Of a stretch of DNA of 64,000 bases, positions 61,944 to 64,000 are shown one piece after another. A program made the translations under genes and the position numbers. The first letter of the stretch is position 1. Every line of letters begins with the position of its first letter. The stretch covers positions 62,001-126,000 of the forward strand of contig JAJRQB010000030.1 in NCBI GenBank assembly GCA_024280485.1. Direction: 5' to 3'. The notes beneath the pieces are model-generated. The model saw only the letters and a program-made list of their open reading frames with translations, searched no databases and was not told the origin of the DNA. The stretch comes from Deltaproteobacteria bacterium (GTDB lineage Bacteria; Desulfobacterota; Desulfuromonadia; Desulfuromonadales; Geopsychrobacteraceae).

Positions 61944-62654
61944 ATGAAGACAATTGGACTGCTGGGCGGTATGAGTTGGGAATCGACGACTCTTTACTAT
62001 GAATTTCTCAACCGGGGGGTGCGGGAGCGTCTCGGAGGGCTGCACTCGGCAAAGATACTGCTGCATAGTGTCGACTTTGCAGAGATCGAGCATTGCCAGG
62101 TTAGCGGACAGTGGCAGAAGGCTGGAGATCTGTTGGGCGCTGCGGCTTCGGGACTGCAGAATTCCGGTGCCGACATGGTCCTGATCTGTACCAACCTGAT
62201 GCATAAGGTCGCAGCGCAGATTGAAAGTCACATCAGTGTTCCACTGTTACATATTGCCGATGCTGCCGGGCAGGAGATTGCTCGCCAGGGGTTGAAAAAA
62301 GTCGGCCTGCTCGGTGCGATATACACGATGGAAGAAGATTTCTATCGTCAGCGCTTGCTGGAAAAATATGGGGTAGAGGTTGTTATCCCTGCGCGCAAGG
62401 AGCGCGAACTTGTGCAACGGGTGATTTTTGAAGAGCTGTGTCGCGGTGAATTTCGCGATGAGTCCAAAGCGGCTTATCTGTCGATCATCGAAGAGCTTGA
62501 GGAGCAGGGTGCAGAAGGGGTGATCCTTGGTTGTACCGAGATTCCGCTGTTGGTCAAGCCGGAAGACACGACTCTGCCGTTGTTTAATACCGCGACCCTG
62601 CATGCCGCGTATGCTCTTGAAGAGAGTTTTGTCGCGAGTTGCGCTGCAGCCTGA
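61944..62654 (+). CDS. Aspartate/glutamate racemase family protein
   Basis: A 236-residue cofactor-independent racemase. The two catalytic cysteines lie in LICTNLMHK (about residue 82) and LGCTEIPLL (about 195). The N-terminal IGLLGGMSWESTTLYYE is typical of the aspartate racemase (YgeA/RacX-like) branch. ATG 61944 behind GGAGG is chosen. It is divergent from a MocR-type regulator. Glutamate or broad amino acid specificity cannot be excluded. It ends in a strong terminator. Confidence 0.9.
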   Translation: MKTIGLLGGMSWESTTLYYEFLNRGVRERLGGLHSAKILLHSVDFAEIEHCQVSGQWQKAGDLLGAAASGLQNSGADMVLICTNLMHKVAAQIESHISVPLLHIADAAGQEIARQGLKKVGLLGAIYTMEEDFYRQRLLEKYGVEVVIPARKERELVQRVIFEELCRGEFRDESKAAYLSIIEELEEQGAEGVILGCTEIPLLVKPEDTTLPLFNTATLHAAYALEESFVASCAAA

Positions 62655-62680
62655 ACCGTTGTTTTTAAAAATTGATGTAG

Positions 62681-62724
62681 AAAACTCGGGCAGAAGCTTT
62701 TATCGCTTCTGCCCGAGTTTTTTT
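62681..62724 (+). terminator. Terminator after the racemase
   Basis: AAAACTCGGGCAGAAGC (62681-62697) pairs with GCTTCTGCCCGAGTTT (62705-62720), followed by a T-run. It separates the racemase from the convergent Cys-rich gene. Confidence 0.92.
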
Positions 62725-62739
62725 GTTTGATCTAAAGAA

Positions 62740-62919
62740 TCAGATCTCTTTCGGCATGCAGACGTTGGCAGCGTCGTGAACCTTGACTCCGCAGTTAGTA
62801 CAGGCGAAACGGGGATTTTCAAACATTTTGTCGATCTCAGGGTTGGTCTCTTTGTAGGTCAACTGGCAGGCATGGAGATCGCAGTGTTCTTCCGGGTTAC
62901 TGCAACTGGCTTCAGTCAT
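62740..62919 (-). CDS. Small Cys-rich putative metal-binding protein
   Basis: A 59-residue protein of high Cys and His content: MTEASCSNPEEHCDLHACQL, then MFENPRFACTNCGVKVH and NVCMPKEI at the end. The CTNC pair plus C6, H12, C13 and C18 and the terminal Cys could form one or two zinc or iron sites. GGAGAG before the ATG is well placed. I recall no functional description. It is just under 60 codons, so automatic calls may miss it. Confidence 0.7.
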   Translation of the reverse strand: MTEASCSNPEEHCDLHACQLTYKETNPEIDKMFENPRFACTNCGVKVHDAANVCMPKEI

Positions 62920-63167
62920 ATTTTCTCTCCTTAAGATCTAGGTTGTTACGGATTGTTTTGGTTCATTATACATAGAAAAATGTTGTAGCGGGAGATCAGA
63001 GCGTCTGGGGTGATTCTAAAAACAGATAAAGTGATGGCATCTTCAAGAGAGATATCATTGCGACCTGGAACTTGTAGAGGCTATCAATCTCCCGATTATC
63101 CTTGTTACACTCGTACTCTCCCGCTGGGGAGGCGCCAGAAATTTTTTACAATGAAAGAATCGATCAA

Positions 63168-64000
63168 TTGACCAGCGACCCAGAAAAAAAAATACTGACC
63201 GAGCTGGTATCTCTCGATGTTGGCAAGAGCTACCCGGATGAATTGCTGGCCAGGCATTGCAGTTGGAAAATTGGTGGCCCGGCTGATCTGCTGGTTGAAG
63301 CTGAGACGACCGAACAAGTTTCGAATCTGATCGCCTTTGTTCGAGCCAGGCAGATCCCGCTGGTCGTGATCGGTCAGGGGACCAATTTGTTGTTCGATGA
63401 TGCCGGAGTGCGCGGTGTTGTGCTTAAGTTAGGTGCTGCCTTCTCCCGGATTAAAATCAGCGGGAATATCGTCACTGCCGAAGCCGGGGTCTGGGTCCCG
63501 CAGCTGGCCAGGCTGGCGATGCGCGCCGGGCTCGCCGGACTTGAGCACTGTAGCGGGATTCCCGGAACGCTTGGCGGTCTGGTTCTGATGAACGGTGGCA
63601 GTCAGCGCAAAGGAATTGGCGAGAATATACGGCGGGTGTGGGTTGTAGATAGCCATGGCTGCCCGCAGGTCTTAACCCCGGTCGACTGTGAGTTTTCTTA
63701 CCGCAGCAGTGCGCTTCAGAGGCGTGGCGATGTCGTAGTGAAGGTTGAACTGGAATGTCCCTCTGGGGATATCGCTGATATACGTCATGCAATGGTTAGT
63801 GATCTGCGCGAACGCCGCCGCAAATTTCCCCGCAAAGTCCCCAATTGCGGCTCAGTGTTTCTGAGTACTGGTGAGATGCACGAAGCTGTCGGTCCCCCCG
63901 GCAAAATTATCGAAGAGGCCGGTTTAAAAGGGACCCGGATCGGAGCGGCTGAAATCTCGCAGCAGCACGCGAATTTTATTCTCAATACAGGTCATGCCAG
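63168..64000 (+). CDS. murB: UDP-N-acetylenolpyruvoylglucosamine reductase, partial
   Basis: The first 277 codons of MurB, running off the right edge. The enzyme reduces UDP-GlcNAc-enolpyruvate to UDP-MurNAc in peptidoglycan synthesis. WKIGGPADLLVEAE, VVIGQGTNLLFDDAGVRGVV and the FAD segment GIPGTLGGLVLMNGGSQ are present, as is YRSSAL with the catalytic region and VPNCGSVFLSTGEMHE. The C-terminal GTRIGAAEISQQHANFILN is seen before the edge. The start is uncertain: TTG 63168 is chosen because no in-frame ATG precedes it. The frame is open back to 63030. Confidence 0.88.
   Translation, partial: MTSDPEKKILTELVSLDVGKSYPDELLARHCSWKIGGPADLLVEAETTEQVSNLIAFVRARQIPLVVIGQGTNLLFDDAGVRGVVLKLGAAFSRIKISGNIVTAEAGVWVPQLARLAMRAGLAGLEHCSGIPGTLGGLVLMNGGSQRKGIGENIRRVWVVDSHGCPQVLTPVDCEFSYRSSALQRRGDVVVKVELECPSGDIADIRHAMVSDLRERRRKFPRKVPNCGSVFLSTGEMHEAVGPPGKIIEEAGLKGTRIGAAEISQQHANFILNTGHA

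Noticed and set aside
1..64000. CRISPR arrays, tRNA or rRNA genes, transposases, integrases
   Set aside because: I looked for regular direct repeats, cloverleaf-like intergenic sequence and transposase motifs and saw none. A covariance-model search could still find a small RNA.

Overview
The window looks like chromosomal DNA from a respiratory, metal-handling deltaproteobacterium of the Desulfuromonadales/Geobacterales type. This is inferred from content: hexaheme c-type cytochromes, a SelW-like selenoprotein, a respiratory nitrate reductase operon, a homodimeric pyruvate dehydrogenase, FapA (DUF342), MocR and PilZ proteins. I saw no rRNA, tRNA, CRISPR array or transposase.

Layout. 1-9.2 kb: PilZ protein, a short selenoprotein gene read through UGA with its own SECIS hairpin, an SseB-like protein, a sensor kinase broken by an in-frame TAG, a B12-type radical SAM protein, a hybrid kinase split by a frameshift, and an MFS transporter. 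9.2-22.4 kb: a minus-strand nitrate respiration operon (diheme cytochrome narC-like, narG, narH, narJ, narI and two narK transporters), followed by PAS, cytochrome c' and DUF1059 genes. It is fronted by an FNR-like box at class II spacing and a 20-bp palindrome. A divergent gene encodes an unusual membrane protein combining a heme c motif, a CopD-like core and a b5-like domain. 22.5-28.4 kb: an accessory island with a DinD homologue and a 1446-residue NACHT-like P-loop ATPase ending in a PD-(D/E)xK nuclease-like domain. This is the best candidate for an undescribed (probably anti-phage) system. 28.5-36.4 kb: aceE, aceF, lpd, then two hexaheme cytochromes and a small exported partner. 36.4-41.4 kb: a DMT exporter, a large MscS-type channel whose two reading frames meet at an A AAA AAG slippery heptamer, and a hemerythrin / CGCPGS protein / DUF1858 operon behind a second FNR-like box. 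41.6-49.4 kb: a TolC-MFP-RND efflux operon and a Zn/Cd-type ArsR-permease pair with an SmtB-like operator. 49.4-64 kb: bioA, a zinc-ribbon protein, an FG-GAP lipoprotein with a frameshift, a KefB-type antiporter, a DEAD-box helicase, a DUF3750 lipoprotein, FapA, a MocR regulator with a divergent racemase, a small Cys-rich protein, and a partial murB.

Two themes cross the window. First, genes for nitrate and probable NO handling (nar, cytochrome c', hemerythrin operon) share TTGAC-type dyads. Second, five genes carry single frame-breaking events, which could be decay, recoding or assembly error; only one (the MscS gene) sits on a recognised recoding site. A roughly 210-bp structured repeat occurs twice, each time just upstream of a metabolic gene (lpd and bioA), with compensatory changes in its hairpins.
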